DNA from: Actinomycetota bacterium | GTDB taxonomy: Bacteria > Actinomycetota > Acidimicrobiia > Acidimicrobiales > Poriferisodaliceae | Assembly: GCA_002731665.1 (NCBI GenBank) | Contig: PCCJ01000069.1 | Coordinates: 1 to 8,337, forward strand | Direction: 5' to 3' | Length of the DNA: 8,337 nt | Shown: positions 1 to 6,667 of the stretch, one piece after another | How the letters are laid out: every line of letters starts with the position of its first letter | Numbering within the stretch: the first letter of the stretch is position 1 | Translations under genes and position numbers: made by a program | The notes under the pieces: model-generated | Seen by the model: the letters and a program-made list of their open reading frames with translations, nothing else | What the model was told of the DNA's origin: nothing | Database searches by the model: none

Positions 1-209
1 CCGGGTTCAGGGAACCGCCCCGTTGCGTGCTTTGAGTAAATGAGGGTTCCGTTCACTTTGACATCAAAAATGCCTTTGTCACCTGGGAGGAGCGTGAGCG
101 CAACCATTTGGTGTTGGCATTCGCTCATGATTTCGTGTGCGACGCGCACCGCGTCACTTGAGTAATCTCAAGGGATGCAGTACTCAATCGTTATCTCAAG
201 ATTCGCCAT
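1..209 (-). CDS. SelW-like (Rdx family) selenoprotein, 3' end outside window
   Basis: This is a predicted thioredoxin-fold redox protein of the SelW/SelT/SelH (Rdx) family, cytoplasmic and acting on thiols. From ATG at 209 the frame gives 69 residues to the window edge, interrupted only by one TGA at 168-170 (residue 14). The N-terminus reads MANLEITIEYCIP, then TGA, then DYSSDAVRVAHE, so the TGA is the last position of a C-x-x-U motif (Cys11, Sec14). Past the TGA the frame stays open and carries the family's C-terminal signature: GIFDVKVNGTLIYSK (46-60) followed by GRFPEP (64-69). A conserved protein on both sides of a TGA means readthrough as selenocysteine, not termination. A hairpin just downstream of the codon supports this. 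The start is uncertain: TTG at 218 has the better spacing (8 nt) to an AAGGA at 227-231. The 5' end overlaps the upstream gene. A pseudogene is possible but less likely. Confidence 0.85.
139..157 (-). promoter_or_regulatory. Putative bacterial SECIS hairpin
   Basis: On the coding strand GACGCG-GTG-CGCGTC (155 down to 141) forms a perfect 6-bp stem closed by a three-base GUG loop. A U-G wobble and a G-C pair (156/140, 157/139) extend it to 8 bp. Eighteen nucleotides lie between the UGA and the apical loop, and the loop begins with G. Known bacterial SECIS elements lie inside the coding region just after the UGA, with a small loop, a G in the first two loop positions and roughly 16-37 nt between UGA and loop, and this hairpin meets all of these. 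SelB binding is inferred, not seen. Confidence 0.75.
168..170 (-). other. In-frame UGA, predicted selenocysteine codon
   Basis: The TGA occupies codon 14 of the SelW-like frame, three residues after Cys11, the position that holds Cys or Sec in Rdx proteins. TGA is used as an ordinary stop elsewhere in this window (crotonase end at 4501, small gene end at 196) and Trp is encoded by TGG, so a genome-wide UGA reassignment does not explain it. The normal reading would be Sec insertion by SelB and the selC tRNA; those genes are not in the window. Confidence 0.82.
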
Positions 210-549
210 CACTGTCAACGCTACCGTCCTTATTTTCGGTTTCGTCAACTTCTTCCGCTTTGTCTTCGTCATCTTTAAAACTCCAAAGACCACTTAATAA
301 ACCTTCGTCGCTTCCTTCGCCACTAGCTTCACGATCCAAGAATTTATCTAAGGGTTTCAGCATCACACCATGAATTATTTCTGAACGATACGTGGAAAAC
401 CGCTTATTTCTATTAGAAATCTTATATGGGTTACCATCAAGGCTAGAAAAACGTTCACCGCCGCGTTCTTCAGCGCGTTTCTCTAGAAGGGCTTTAACCG
501 CAGCACCTTTAGCTCTTACTTTTTTAAACCAAGATTGCTTTTCTGTCAT
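196..549 (-). CDS. Small hypothetical protein, basic N-terminus and acidic C-terminus
   Basis: This frame encodes 117 residues of unknown function. The ATG at 549 is chosen over one six codons upstream because an AAGGGAG ribosome binding site sits a few bases before it (coding strand). The N-terminal third is rich in Lys and Arg with a likely helical stretch (KKVRAKGAAVKALLEKRAEE, residues 9-28). The middle (about 35-75) is the most protein-like part and includes NRNKRFSTYRSEIIHG. The last 30 residues are strongly acidic (KDDEDKAEEVDETENKDG) and probably disordered. There is no signal peptide or membrane segment and no family is recognised. It lies 48 nt after the FAH-family gene and its 3' end overlaps the SelW-like start by 14 nt, so the two are probably translationally coupled. 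That context suggests, but does not show, a link to the selenoprotein. The acidic tail also overlaps the SelW-like ribosome binding site. Confidence 0.7.
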   Translation of the reverse strand: MTEKQSWFKKVRAKGAAVKALLEKRAEERGGERFSSLDGNPYKISNRNKRFSTYRSEIIHGVMLKPLDKFLDREASGEGSDEGLLSGLWSFKDDEDKAEEVDETENKDGSVDSDGES

Positions 550-597
550 GTCACTCCCTTTCCGCATCCTAGATCAAGAAGTTGTCCCTAGCTGGTT

Positions 598-1452
598 CTA
601 TGCAAAGTCACTTCCACGAACACAGGTGTTTGTCATCGTCCCAATTCCCTCAATTATTGTCTCGACAACATCCCCGTTTTGCAGGTAGAACCCGTTTCTG
701 AATCCAACGCCTTCAGGAGTGCCGCTGAAAATAATATCGCCAGTAGCTAATGACGTGATCGTCGAAAGGTATGCAACGAGTTCCGGCACTCGAAAAATCA
801 TGTTGGAAGTCCGATCACGCTGACGTATTACCCCATTCACTCTGGTCAAAATTTCCAAATCGGCTGGATCGTGAAAGGTATCAATAGACACAAGGAAAGG
901 ACCTATAGGGCCGAACGTATCAAAGGACTTCCCTAAATTAAACTGGGGAGGATCATCTTTAAACTGGACACTTCGGTCAGAAAAATCCTGACCAACAGTG
1001 AAACCCAATATATGACCCCACGCGTCACGTTCAGTGATATCTTTACCTTTCTTTCCAATAACGATCACCAATTCACCTTCGTAATCGCATTGATCACTTC
1101 GCAGCATCACATCAGCGTCAGGTCCAGTAATGCAGGAAGGAAATTTTGTAAAAACCATTGGAACGCTAGGAGTTTTCATCGACGCTTCATCAACATGCAA
1201 CTGGTAATTCAAGCCAATGCCATAACAATTACGGGGTTCAGGAACCGGAGCGCCAAGCTTCACTTCATCAACTACACCTGACGGTTCATAATCATCTAAT
1301 CGGTCAGCGAATGCATGCAATAGAACCGAATGCCGAATCGCTTCCATCGGATCAACGGATACGGCGCCATTTGAAACCTGTTCAAGATCAAAGTAAGAAC
1401 CGCCGCTAATTAACGAACTTCGACCATCGACATTCGCGAATATAAAAGCCAT
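598..1452 (-). CDS. Fumarylacetoacetate hydrolase (FAH) family protein
   Basis: This 284-residue cytoplasmic enzyme belongs to the FAH superfamily, whose members are divalent-metal-dependent hydrolases, isomerases, decarboxylases or hydratases of 2-keto or 2-hydroxy-dienoic acids and acylpyruvates. The N-terminal 70 residues are a variable cap. The catalytic domain starts near CYGIGLNY (76-83). The metal-binding site is visible as DYEGELVIVIG (Glu125 and Glu127) and GQDFSDRS (Asp156). Lys175 in NLGKSFDTFGPIGP and the SGTPEGVGF loop (243-251) complete the family pattern. The length fits the 2-hydroxyhepta-2,4-diene-1,7-dioate isomerase or acylpyruvase group, but motifs do not separate the subfamilies, so the reaction is left open. 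The ATG is preceded by AAGGAG at good spacing. It lies 39 nt after the lipoprotein hydrolase gene on the same strand, which suggests both act on one catabolic route. Confidence 0.9.
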   Translation of the reverse strand: MAFIFANVDGRSSLISGGSYFDLEQVSNGAVSVDPMEAIRHSVLLHAFADRLDDYEPSGVVDEVKLGAPVPEPRNCYGIGLNYQLHVDEASMKTPSVPMVFTKFPSCITGPDADVMLRSDQCDYEGELVIVIGKKGKDITERDAWGHILGFTVGQDFSDRSVQFKDDPPQFNLGKSFDTFGPIGPFLVSIDTFHDPADLEILTRVNGVIRQRDRTSNMIFRVPELVAYLSTITSLATGDIIFSGTPEGVGFRNGFYLQNGDVVETIIEGIGTMTNTCVRGSDFA

Positions 1453-1491
1453 AGCTCTCCTTCATTAAGTAGGTTAACCCAGCGTAGGCGA

Positions 1492-3093
1492 CTACCCAGT
1501 AAGACCTAAAGATACAGCTCGCTGTGTTTCTTCCTCAATCATAATGTCTGCATCAGATTGCAATAACCACCCATTAGATACAGATTCTGCTGCTGCTACT
1601 TGTAACTGCTGCACGTATGTATCAAGGGACCCATATAAATCATTTAAACTTTCTGCATCTAATTCTGTCGTATCGCCAAATAAGAAACAAAATCCCTCAG
1701 TGGCTACAGGATCCCCAGATAATATTCGAAGCGGAGCAGTGACTGGCGGTGTCCGCACGCCACCTACTGCTATTCCCATTGCATCTCGGGCTATAACAAC
1801 TTCTTCCCCTTCAACCAGTTCAATTCGCGGAGATGAACTCGGAGCATTACCAGTTGCAACCCAGTTGTTTAGAAGATGGAATGCTGCTTGTAGGGTTTCG
1901 TGTTGAGGTCCATCATTGATCAAGTTTTCGCAACCAATTACTGCACCTAGATTCGCTCTTCGTGGAAGCCCATTAGGGTAAGCCAAAGAATAGGTATCAG
2001 AGTGAGCGGCCCCAGCGACCTCCCACGTGCGAATATTCTCTGCATCATCCTGACGGGCAGATGCATATCGCAGCACAGTTAAATCTGTTTCAGTTTCAAA
2101 AATGAACACTGGAACATCTACATCATCGCGAATTAGAACAGATGATAACCGATCACCTTCCATCGATGGGTTAGGAGCGCTATCGCCACGACCATGAATA
2201 AGGTATCCATCAAATACCCTCACGATCGGATCAATACCATTTATATATGATGTCAAATACCCTGCTGATTGTGACTGGCCCATAGCGATGAACGCATCAG
2301 CTTGTTTCCCATACAAGCTCATAAGCCAATCTTGAGCAGCTATCGATGATTGTGTGAATATATCAAACGAAAACGCATCGCCAGGGTGGGTAAGGTCACC
2401 GTAACGTTCAGGGTCACGGATCGGCAGCCCCCTCGTATCTATCAAGCCACCTGGTACACGGCCGGTATCTCGCCCCATCACGCCAACAAGTTGAGCAGAA
2501 ACTCCAACAAAGGCATGGCCCTCGCGACCAAACTCCTCTGATAGGAACGCCCAATCAATGCTATTATCAACGCCTGCAGTGACATTCATCCATTCAGATA
2601 CCACCACGCCACTGAAACGGTCAGCCGGTGGGAAACGAACTAGAACCCTAGTCTTGTATAACTCTTGAGTGTCTTCATTAAAAACCCATTGGCCGTCACT
2701 TGTTAAAGGAAGATCGGAACGATATGACGTAGCTTCACCCGCAACTAGTAACTCGACTTCGGTGAAACCATCGGGAAGAGGTGCAGCTCCAAGGGGTTGA
2801 AGAATTCCACCACCTAACCCCTCGGCGTCAATAGTTTCTGAAGCTACTCGAAGAATCCCTGTTGGTTTGGAGACTTCGACTTCTTCTATTTCCTCTTCTC
2901 CCTCAACTAAGTCAGGGGCCTCTTCTACAGGGGGAGTAGGCATAGATTCAATTCCTGATTTGTCTTCTTCCTGACTGTCAACTGGCTTTGCAGTCAGATT
3001 CTCCTGACCAGTCGAAGATGACGATGATTCAGTTGAACTACACGCAATCAAACCGCAAAACAAAACACTTAACGCAAGCACTATTCGTGACAT
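1492..3093 (-). CDS. Exported lipoprotein with alpha/beta hydrolase domain (Abhydrolase_10-like)
   Basis: This 533-residue protein is predicted to be lipid-anchored on the outer face of the cytoplasmic membrane. Residues 1-18 form a type II signal peptide with a hydrophobic core and a lipobox LIAC (Cys18 the acylation site). A low-complexity tether follows: Ser-rich at 19-28, Glu- and Pro-rich to about 75. The globular part resembles the 'alpha/beta hydrolase domain' family PF20091. The nucleophile elbow is GQSQS (272-276, Ser274), the family's GxSxS form instead of GxSxG. The acid is probably within FETETD (332-337), and the His is His364 in GAAHSD. It is likely an esterase or lipase-like enzyme of unknown substrate. 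A run of six G just upstream of the ATG may serve as a weak ribosome binding site. It is the first gene of the minus-strand block. Confidence 0.85.
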   Translation of the reverse strand: MSRIVLALSVLFCGLIACSSTESSSSSTGQENLTAKPVDSQEEDKSGIESMPTPPVEEAPDLVEGEEEIEEVEVSKPTGILRVASETIDAEGLGGGILQPLGAAPLPDGFTEVELLVAGEATSYRSDLPLTSDGQWVFNEDTQELYKTRVLVRFPPADRFSGVVVSEWMNVTAGVDNSIDWAFLSEEFGREGHAFVGVSAQLVGVMGRDTGRVPGGLIDTRGLPIRDPERYGDLTHPGDAFSFDIFTQSSIAAQDWLMSLYGKQADAFIAMGQSQSAGYLTSYINGIDPIVRVFDGYLIHGRGDSAPNPSMEGDRLSSVLIRDDVDVPVFIFETETDLTVLRYASARQDDAENIRTWEVAGAAHSDTYSLAYPNGLPRRANLGAVIGCENLINDGPQHETLQAAFHLLNNWVATGNAPSSSPRIELVEGEEVVIARDAMGIAVGGVRTPPVTAPLRILSGDPVATEGFCFLFGDTTELDAESLNDLYGSLDTYVQQLQVAAAESVSNGWLLQSDADIMIEEETQRAVSLGLTG

Positions 3094-3139
3094 ATTTCCC
3101 CCCGAGTGACCTTAACGGAAGAATTTCGTTCGTTCATCT

Positions 3140-3167
3140 TTGACCTAAACAAAAAGTAGGGAAGAAT
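3140..3167 (+). promoter_or_regulatory. Candidate promoter for the plus-strand block
   Basis: The 94-nt gap between the divergent genes must hold the start signals for both blocks. For the plus strand a TTGACC (3140-3145) is followed after 16 nt by AAGAAT (3162-3167, four of six matches to TATAAT). A strong AGGAG (3179-3183) sits 4 nt before the SnoaL-fold ATG. No equally good pair is visible on the minus strand. Confidence 0.3.
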
Positions 3168-3187
3168 ATCCTAGAACGAGGAGAAAC

Positions 3188-3688
3188 ATGACCTACACAC
3201 CGGAACAGCTATCTGACAGAGAACAGATTCGAGACGCAGCAATGCGGTACTGCTATGGGGTAGACCGTTTAGACGCAGAAGTAATGAAATCAGCGTACTG
3301 GCCAGAGGCAACCGATGACCACGGAAATTTTGTTGGCAACGCTCACGAATTCGTTGATTACTGCATGAAAGCTCACTTACGGTGGAAATGGACGATGCAT
3401 TCCATCTACAACCACCAAATTGCATTAGAGGATGATGGAATTCACGCACGAGGAGAAATTTATAATATCTCCCATCTTTGCCGTGAAGGAACAAACACCG
3501 TAGATACATGGTTCGGACGGTATTTAGATAGGTACGAAAAACGTGAAAATGAATGGAAAATAATTGAACGAGTATGCGTCCACAATGGAACACAAGTCAT
3601 GGATAGCGAACCCATGCGCATGCAAACCAGCACGTATAGAAGAGGATCCTTTGACCGCCCAGCAGACGGAAGACCAATCGGCCCATAA
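3188..3688 (+). CDS. SnoaL-like / NTF2-fold protein (SnoaL_4 type)
   Basis: This 166-residue protein has the cone-shaped alpha+beta barrel fold shared by SnoaL cyclases, scytalone dehydratase, steroid isomerase, BaiE-type dehydratases and ring-dioxygenase small subunits. The N-terminal helix carries YCYGVDRLDAEVMKSAYWPE (21-40) with Asp26, a typical SnoaL_4 motif. WTMHSIYNHQIALEDDG (68-84) places His71 and His76 near the pocket. The strands RGEIYNISHL and RYLDRYEK plus WKIIERVCVHNGT (123-135) complete the sheet. Asp and His residues in this pattern could act in dehydration or isomerisation, but many family members have no known chemistry. The start is fixed by AGGAG four bases upstream. It is the first gene of the plus-strand block, 48 nt before a crotonase-family gene, so a dehydratase or isomerase step in the same pathway is plausible. 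Confidence 0.8.
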   Translation: MTYTPEQLSDREQIRDAAMRYCYGVDRLDAEVMKSAYWPEATDDHGNFVGNAHEFVDYCMKAHLRWKWTMHSIYNHQIALEDDGIHARGEIYNISHLCREGTNTVDTWFGRYLDRYEKRENEWKIIERVCVHNGTQVMDSEPMRMQTSTYRRGSFDRPADGRPIGP

Positions 3689-3736
3689 TCTGGTTCCCAT
3701 ATGGTACTTCCCTATGGACTATGACAACATAGGCGA

Positions 3737-4501
3737 ATGGTATTTGAAACGCTTACTGTTAGCGAAGATGACGGAATAGGGAGATTAACGCTTAACCAGC
3801 CTGACAAACTCAACCCATTAGGAACACAATCACTAGAAGAAATAGTTCGAGCTACAGAATGGTTCGATCAGCGAAACACGGCCGTCGTTGTCATCAACGG
3901 TGCAGGTAGGGCCTTCTCATCTGGGTTTGACCTTAGAGAATTCACGAATGAAAACTCCAAAGGGCGAAACGGACCTGCTCTTGGAAAACAAATGGCTGAT
4001 GCGGTTGAAAATATGCGTGCTGTAGCCATAGCGGCAGTTCATGGGCATTGTATCGGTGGAGGAGTAGTGCTCGTCTCAGCCTGCGACCTCAGAATCGCTG
4101 CAACTGGTACAGCATTTTCTATACCAGAAGTCGATTTAGGTATCCCACTCGCATGGGGCGGAATACCTCGCCTTGTCCGCGAGATAGGCCCAGCTATGAC
4201 AAGAGAACTTGTCATGACGTGCAGGCCATTTAATGCTGATGAAGCAAAATTAATAGGATTCATCAACCAAGTCGTAGCTCCTGAAGAACTAGAACGAGCT
4301 TCAACACAACTTGCAAACGCTATTCGGAAACGACCACAAACAATTATCCATATAACTAAATTGCAAGTACAAAGCGCAGCTGAAGATTTAGCATCAACTC
4401 AAAAAGAATGGGTTGGAGAGATGCTCATCGCATCAGCTGGACTTGACCAAAATGCAAAAGAATCAGCGCAAAACTATCTTAAAGAAAAGAACGAAACCTG
4501 A
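3737..4501 (+). CDS. Enoyl-CoA hydratase/isomerase (crotonase) family protein
   Basis: This 254-residue protein is of usual crotonase length and is presumed to act on an acyl-CoA thioester in the cytoplasm. The CoA and oxyanion-hole motifs are present: AGRAFSSGFDL (56-66) and HGHCIGGGVVLVSACDLRIA (102-121). The second catalytic position is kept as PEVDLG (Glu131), but the first is replaced: where classical hydratases read GGGCELA, this protein has GGGVVLV, so Val111 stands where rat Glu144 is. That argues against ordinary two-glutamate hydration and for isomerase, hydrolase or another crotonase reaction that uses one acidic residue. The C-terminal helix domain (about 195-254) seems complete. 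The ribosome binding site is weak (AGGCG close to the ATG). The only in-frame ATG just upstream, at 3701, meets a stop. It sits between the SnoaL-fold gene and the Liv-type permease. Confidence 0.9.
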   Translation: MVFETLTVSEDDGIGRLTLNQPDKLNPLGTQSLEEIVRATEWFDQRNTAVVVINGAGRAFSSGFDLREFTNENSKGRNGPALGKQMADAVENMRAVAIAAVHGHCIGGGVVLVSACDLRIAATGTAFSIPEVDLGIPLAWGGIPRLVREIGPAMTRELVMTCRPFNADEAKLIGFINQVVAPEELERASTQLANAIRKRPQTIIHITKLQVQSAAEDLASTQKEWVGEMLIASAGLDQNAKESAQNYLKEKNET

Positions 4502-4568
4502 AAAACAATAGGTTGAACACCATCGAAACTATTAGAGAAGAATCAAATACTAGGAATCAGACTGGGAA

Positions 4569-4576
4569 GGGGGGGG
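4569..4576 (+). repeat. Eight-G homopolymer between ribosome binding site and start codon
   Basis: A run of eight G directly precedes the LivH-LivM ATG and follows GGGAA, so the tract forms part of the ribosome binding site and sets its spacing. Runs of this length can slip during replication, so the expression level may vary between cells; a sequencing or assembly error is the main alternative. Confidence 0.6.
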
Positions 4577-6667
4577 ATGATAACCATTGAAAAGAAACGT
4601 AACGTTGATTACAAATCAATGTCTTGGCTGATGCCCCCAGCGCTAATACTTCTCATCCAACAAATTTTTTGGCGGACTCCGCTCGGGGCGGTTCTTCAAG
4701 GCATAGTTCTTGGGCTTTTAACGAGCCTCGTAGCATTAGGGATCGTTCTCATTTACCGCTCGAATAGGGTTCTTAATTTTGCTCAAGGTGAACTAGGGCT
4801 TTTACCCACCATCCTTGCCGTCATGCTAATCGTCGAATCTGGATTTCCGTATCTCGTCGCTTTACTTTTAGGCTTGATAGCGTCACTGCTCCTTGGGGTT
4901 TCTTCAGAGTTTCTCGTTATACGAAGATTCACGAGAAGCCCTCGTCTCGTTCTCACTGTTGCAACCCTTGGTTTAGCGCAAATACTAGTTATGTTCGCTC
5001 TTCTCATGCCAGGGTGGTGGGGGAGCGGCGTTACAAGTCAGCGCATCGATTCTCCGTTAGATATACAGTTCGATTTTGCTAAATTCAGATTCAACGATAA
5101 CCATCTCATAGTTCTCATTGTCGTTCCCTTGATTCTCCTCGCTGTCGGAATTTTTCTCCAGCGAACCAAAACAGGGGTAGGCATTCGAGCTGTAGCGGAA
5201 GATTTCGATAGGGCCGGAATGTTAGGGATCCCTGTTCGCCGATTACAAAGTTTCGTATGGGCGTTAGCAGCGTTACTTGCCTTTGTCGCCTTATTTCTAC
5301 GCTCAAGCATTATCGGTTTACCAGTAGGAGGGCAGCTTGGAGTACTTTTCTTCCTCAGAGCCTTAACTGCAGCAGTCGCAGGCAAGTTAAGTGACCTTAG
5401 AACCGTGCTTGTAACGTCAATGATGTTAGGGATCCTTCAGCAAGGAATTCTTTGGAATACGGATAGCCCAATGCGTGGGAAAGCGCTTATGGCAGCAATG
5501 TGTGCTGTTGTGATACTGCTTTCCCTCGTTGCACGACCGCAAACTTTTTCTCGCTTTGAGAAGATCAGAGACGCTCTAGCTATGGGCGAAACCCGACCAA
5601 TACCACCTGAGTTGAGGAATAGGCCAGAAATTCGAATAGTAAAATACGTATTTGCCATCTTAGCTATTGGGTTTCTTGCGATCGTCCCATACTGGTTTGG
5701 AACGGTAACGATCCTTCGTATCTCAGCTCTTTGCATTTATGCAATTGTTATGCTCTCACTCGTTGTACTCACAGGTTGGGCTGGCCAAATATCTCTCGGG
5801 CAAATGGCATTCTTTTTTACCGGTTCAGCTATCGCCGGAAAATTAATAGTTGAATGGAATGGGGATCTTCTCGCAGCAATTTTCCTTTCTGGTTTATTCG
5901 GAACGCTGCTAGCAATAATCGTTGGGCTTCCAGCATTGCGGATTCGAGGCCTGTACCTGGCGGTAACCACATTTGCATTTGAACTAGCTATGGTCAGTTA
6001 TTTTCTGAACACAAGATTCTTTGATTGGGTCCCATCATATTCAGAGAGGGTCGAACGCCTTCCGATATTTGGAAGCATTGATTATTCATCAACAAAGGGC
6101 ATCTATTTTATTACTGCAATATCGTTAGTCGTTGCGTTGCTGGCTATCAAAGGACTTCGAGAAAGTAGAACAGGGAGAGTGCTTCTTGCCCTACGTGATA
6201 ACGAACATGGAGTTGGAGCTTTCGGTATAAGTGTCATCCGGGCAAAATTAATGGCTTTTGGGATAGCTGGGTTTCTTGCAGGTTGCGCAGGAGCGTTACA
6301 CGTGGCCCACCAACAAGCCTTCGTCCCTGTAACGAACTCTTCAGGGCTAGGAAGTTCAATACGGGTATTCATTGCCGCAATCGTCGGCGGAATTGGGTCG
6401 TCACTAGGGGCTATCTTAGGATCGCTTTTCCTTTTCGGGACCATATGGTGGCTAAGAGGCGATTGGAGCATATTCGCAACTGGATTCGGGATCTTAACAG
6501 TCTTACTTATAGCGCCAGGAGGTATAAGTTCACTTATCTACCGAATACGAGATTCAGCTTTAAAACAATTTGCAATCAAAAAAAATATTGACGTCCCTAG
6601 CCTCGTAGCAGATGACCTAATTCCAATATCTGCCCCTACGAGTGAGGAGGCTAATGATGAAATCTAG
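4577..6667 (+). CDS. Fused LivH-LivM branched-chain amino acid-type ABC permease
   Basis: This single 696-residue membrane protein joins both permeases of a HAAT-family (branched-chain amino acid, amide or urea type) ABC importer. Residues about 35-320 are LivH-like: VALGIVLIYRSNRVLNFAQG (52-71) is the hallmark motif, and TGVGIRAVAEDFDRAGMLGI (199-218) is the cytoplasmic loop that contacts an ATPase. A basic linker (about 320-355) follows. Residues about 356-655 are LivM-like: LTGWAGQISLGQMAFFF (398-414), GLYLAVTTFAFEL (458-470) and a second coupling loop GRVLLALRDNEHGVGAFGIS (533-552). The last 40 residues are a soluble tail. Multiple hydrophobic helices run through both halves. The start follows GGGAAGG. 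The 3' end overlaps the next gene, which supplies an ATP-binding domain, so the two products probably form one transporter. The cargo cannot be read from the sequence; relatives also carry urea, amides or aromatic acids. Confidence 0.92.
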   Translation: MITIEKKRNVDYKSMSWLMPPALILLIQQIFWRTPLGAVLQGIVLGLLTSLVALGIVLIYRSNRVLNFAQGELGLLPTILAVMLIVESGFPYLVALLLGLIASLLLGVSSEFLVIRRFTRSPRLVLTVATLGLAQILVMFALLMPGWWGSGVTSQRIDSPLDIQFDFAKFRFNDNHLIVLIVVPLILLAVGIFLQRTKTGVGIRAVAEDFDRAGMLGIPVRRLQSFVWALAALLAFVALFLRSSIIGLPVGGQLGVLFFLRALTAAVAGKLSDLRTVLVTSMMLGILQQGILWNTDSPMRGKALMAAMCAVVILLSLVARPQTFSRFEKIRDALAMGETRPIPPELRNRPEIRIVKYVFAILAIGFLAIVPYWFGTVTILRISALCIYAIVMLSLVVLTGWAGQISLGQMAFFFTGSAIAGKLIVEWNGDLLAAIFLSGLFGTLLAIIVGLPALRIRGLYLAVTTFAFELAMVSYFLNTRFFDWVPSYSERVERLPIFGSIDYSSTKGIYFITAISLVVALLAIKGLRESRTGRVLLALRDNEHGVGAFGISVIRAKLMAFGIAGFLAGCAGALHVAHQQAFVPVTNSSGLGSSIRVFIAAIVGGIGSSLGAILGSLFLFGTIWWLRGDWSIFATGFGILTVLLIAPGGISSLIYRIRDSALKQFAIKKNIDVPSLVADDLIPISAPTSEEANDEI
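6645..6650 (+). promoter_or_regulatory. Strong ribosome binding site for the MFS-ABC fusion gene
   Basis: AGGAGG lies inside the last codons of the LivH-LivM gene. Two tandem ATG codons follow, at 6654 and 6657. Spacing is 3 nt to the first and 6 nt to the second, which favours 6657. Because the stop of the upstream gene (6665-6667) lies beyond the start, translation of the two genes is probably coupled. Confidence 0.7.

Noticed and set aside
168..170. TGA read as a true stop or as evidence of a pseudogene
   Set aside because: Family-specific conserved sequence continues for 55 codons past it, no other lesion is present, the codon is at the redox Sec/Cys position and a suitable hairpin follows.
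550..597. CTAG-rich possible hairpin between the FAH and small genes as a terminator
   Set aside because: The stem is only about four base pairs and is not followed by a U-run on the transcript strand.
137..688. Plus-strand open frames at 137-373 and 392-688
   Set aside because: They are Ser/Leu/Arg-rich antisense shadows of the SelW-like, small hypothetical and FAH genes, with no ribosome binding site or recognisable motif.
1492..3093. Lipoprotein as the substrate-binding protein of the Liv-type transporter
   Set aside because: It carries a hydrolase nucleophile elbow GQSQS and a downstream His motif, and has no sign of the LivJ/LivK fold.
3171..3593. Minus-strand open frame opposite the SnoaL-fold gene
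   Set aside because: It has no motif, while the plus strand has a clear family match and a strong ribosome binding site.
3564..3779. Short plus-strand frame bridging the SnoaL-fold and crotonase genes
   Set aside because: It lies in a different frame over the ends of both real genes and shows no family features.
4513..4550. TTGAAC as a -35 of a separate promoter for the permease gene
   Set aside because: No acceptable -10 lies at 16-18 nt, and the 75-nt gap fits continued transcription from upstream.
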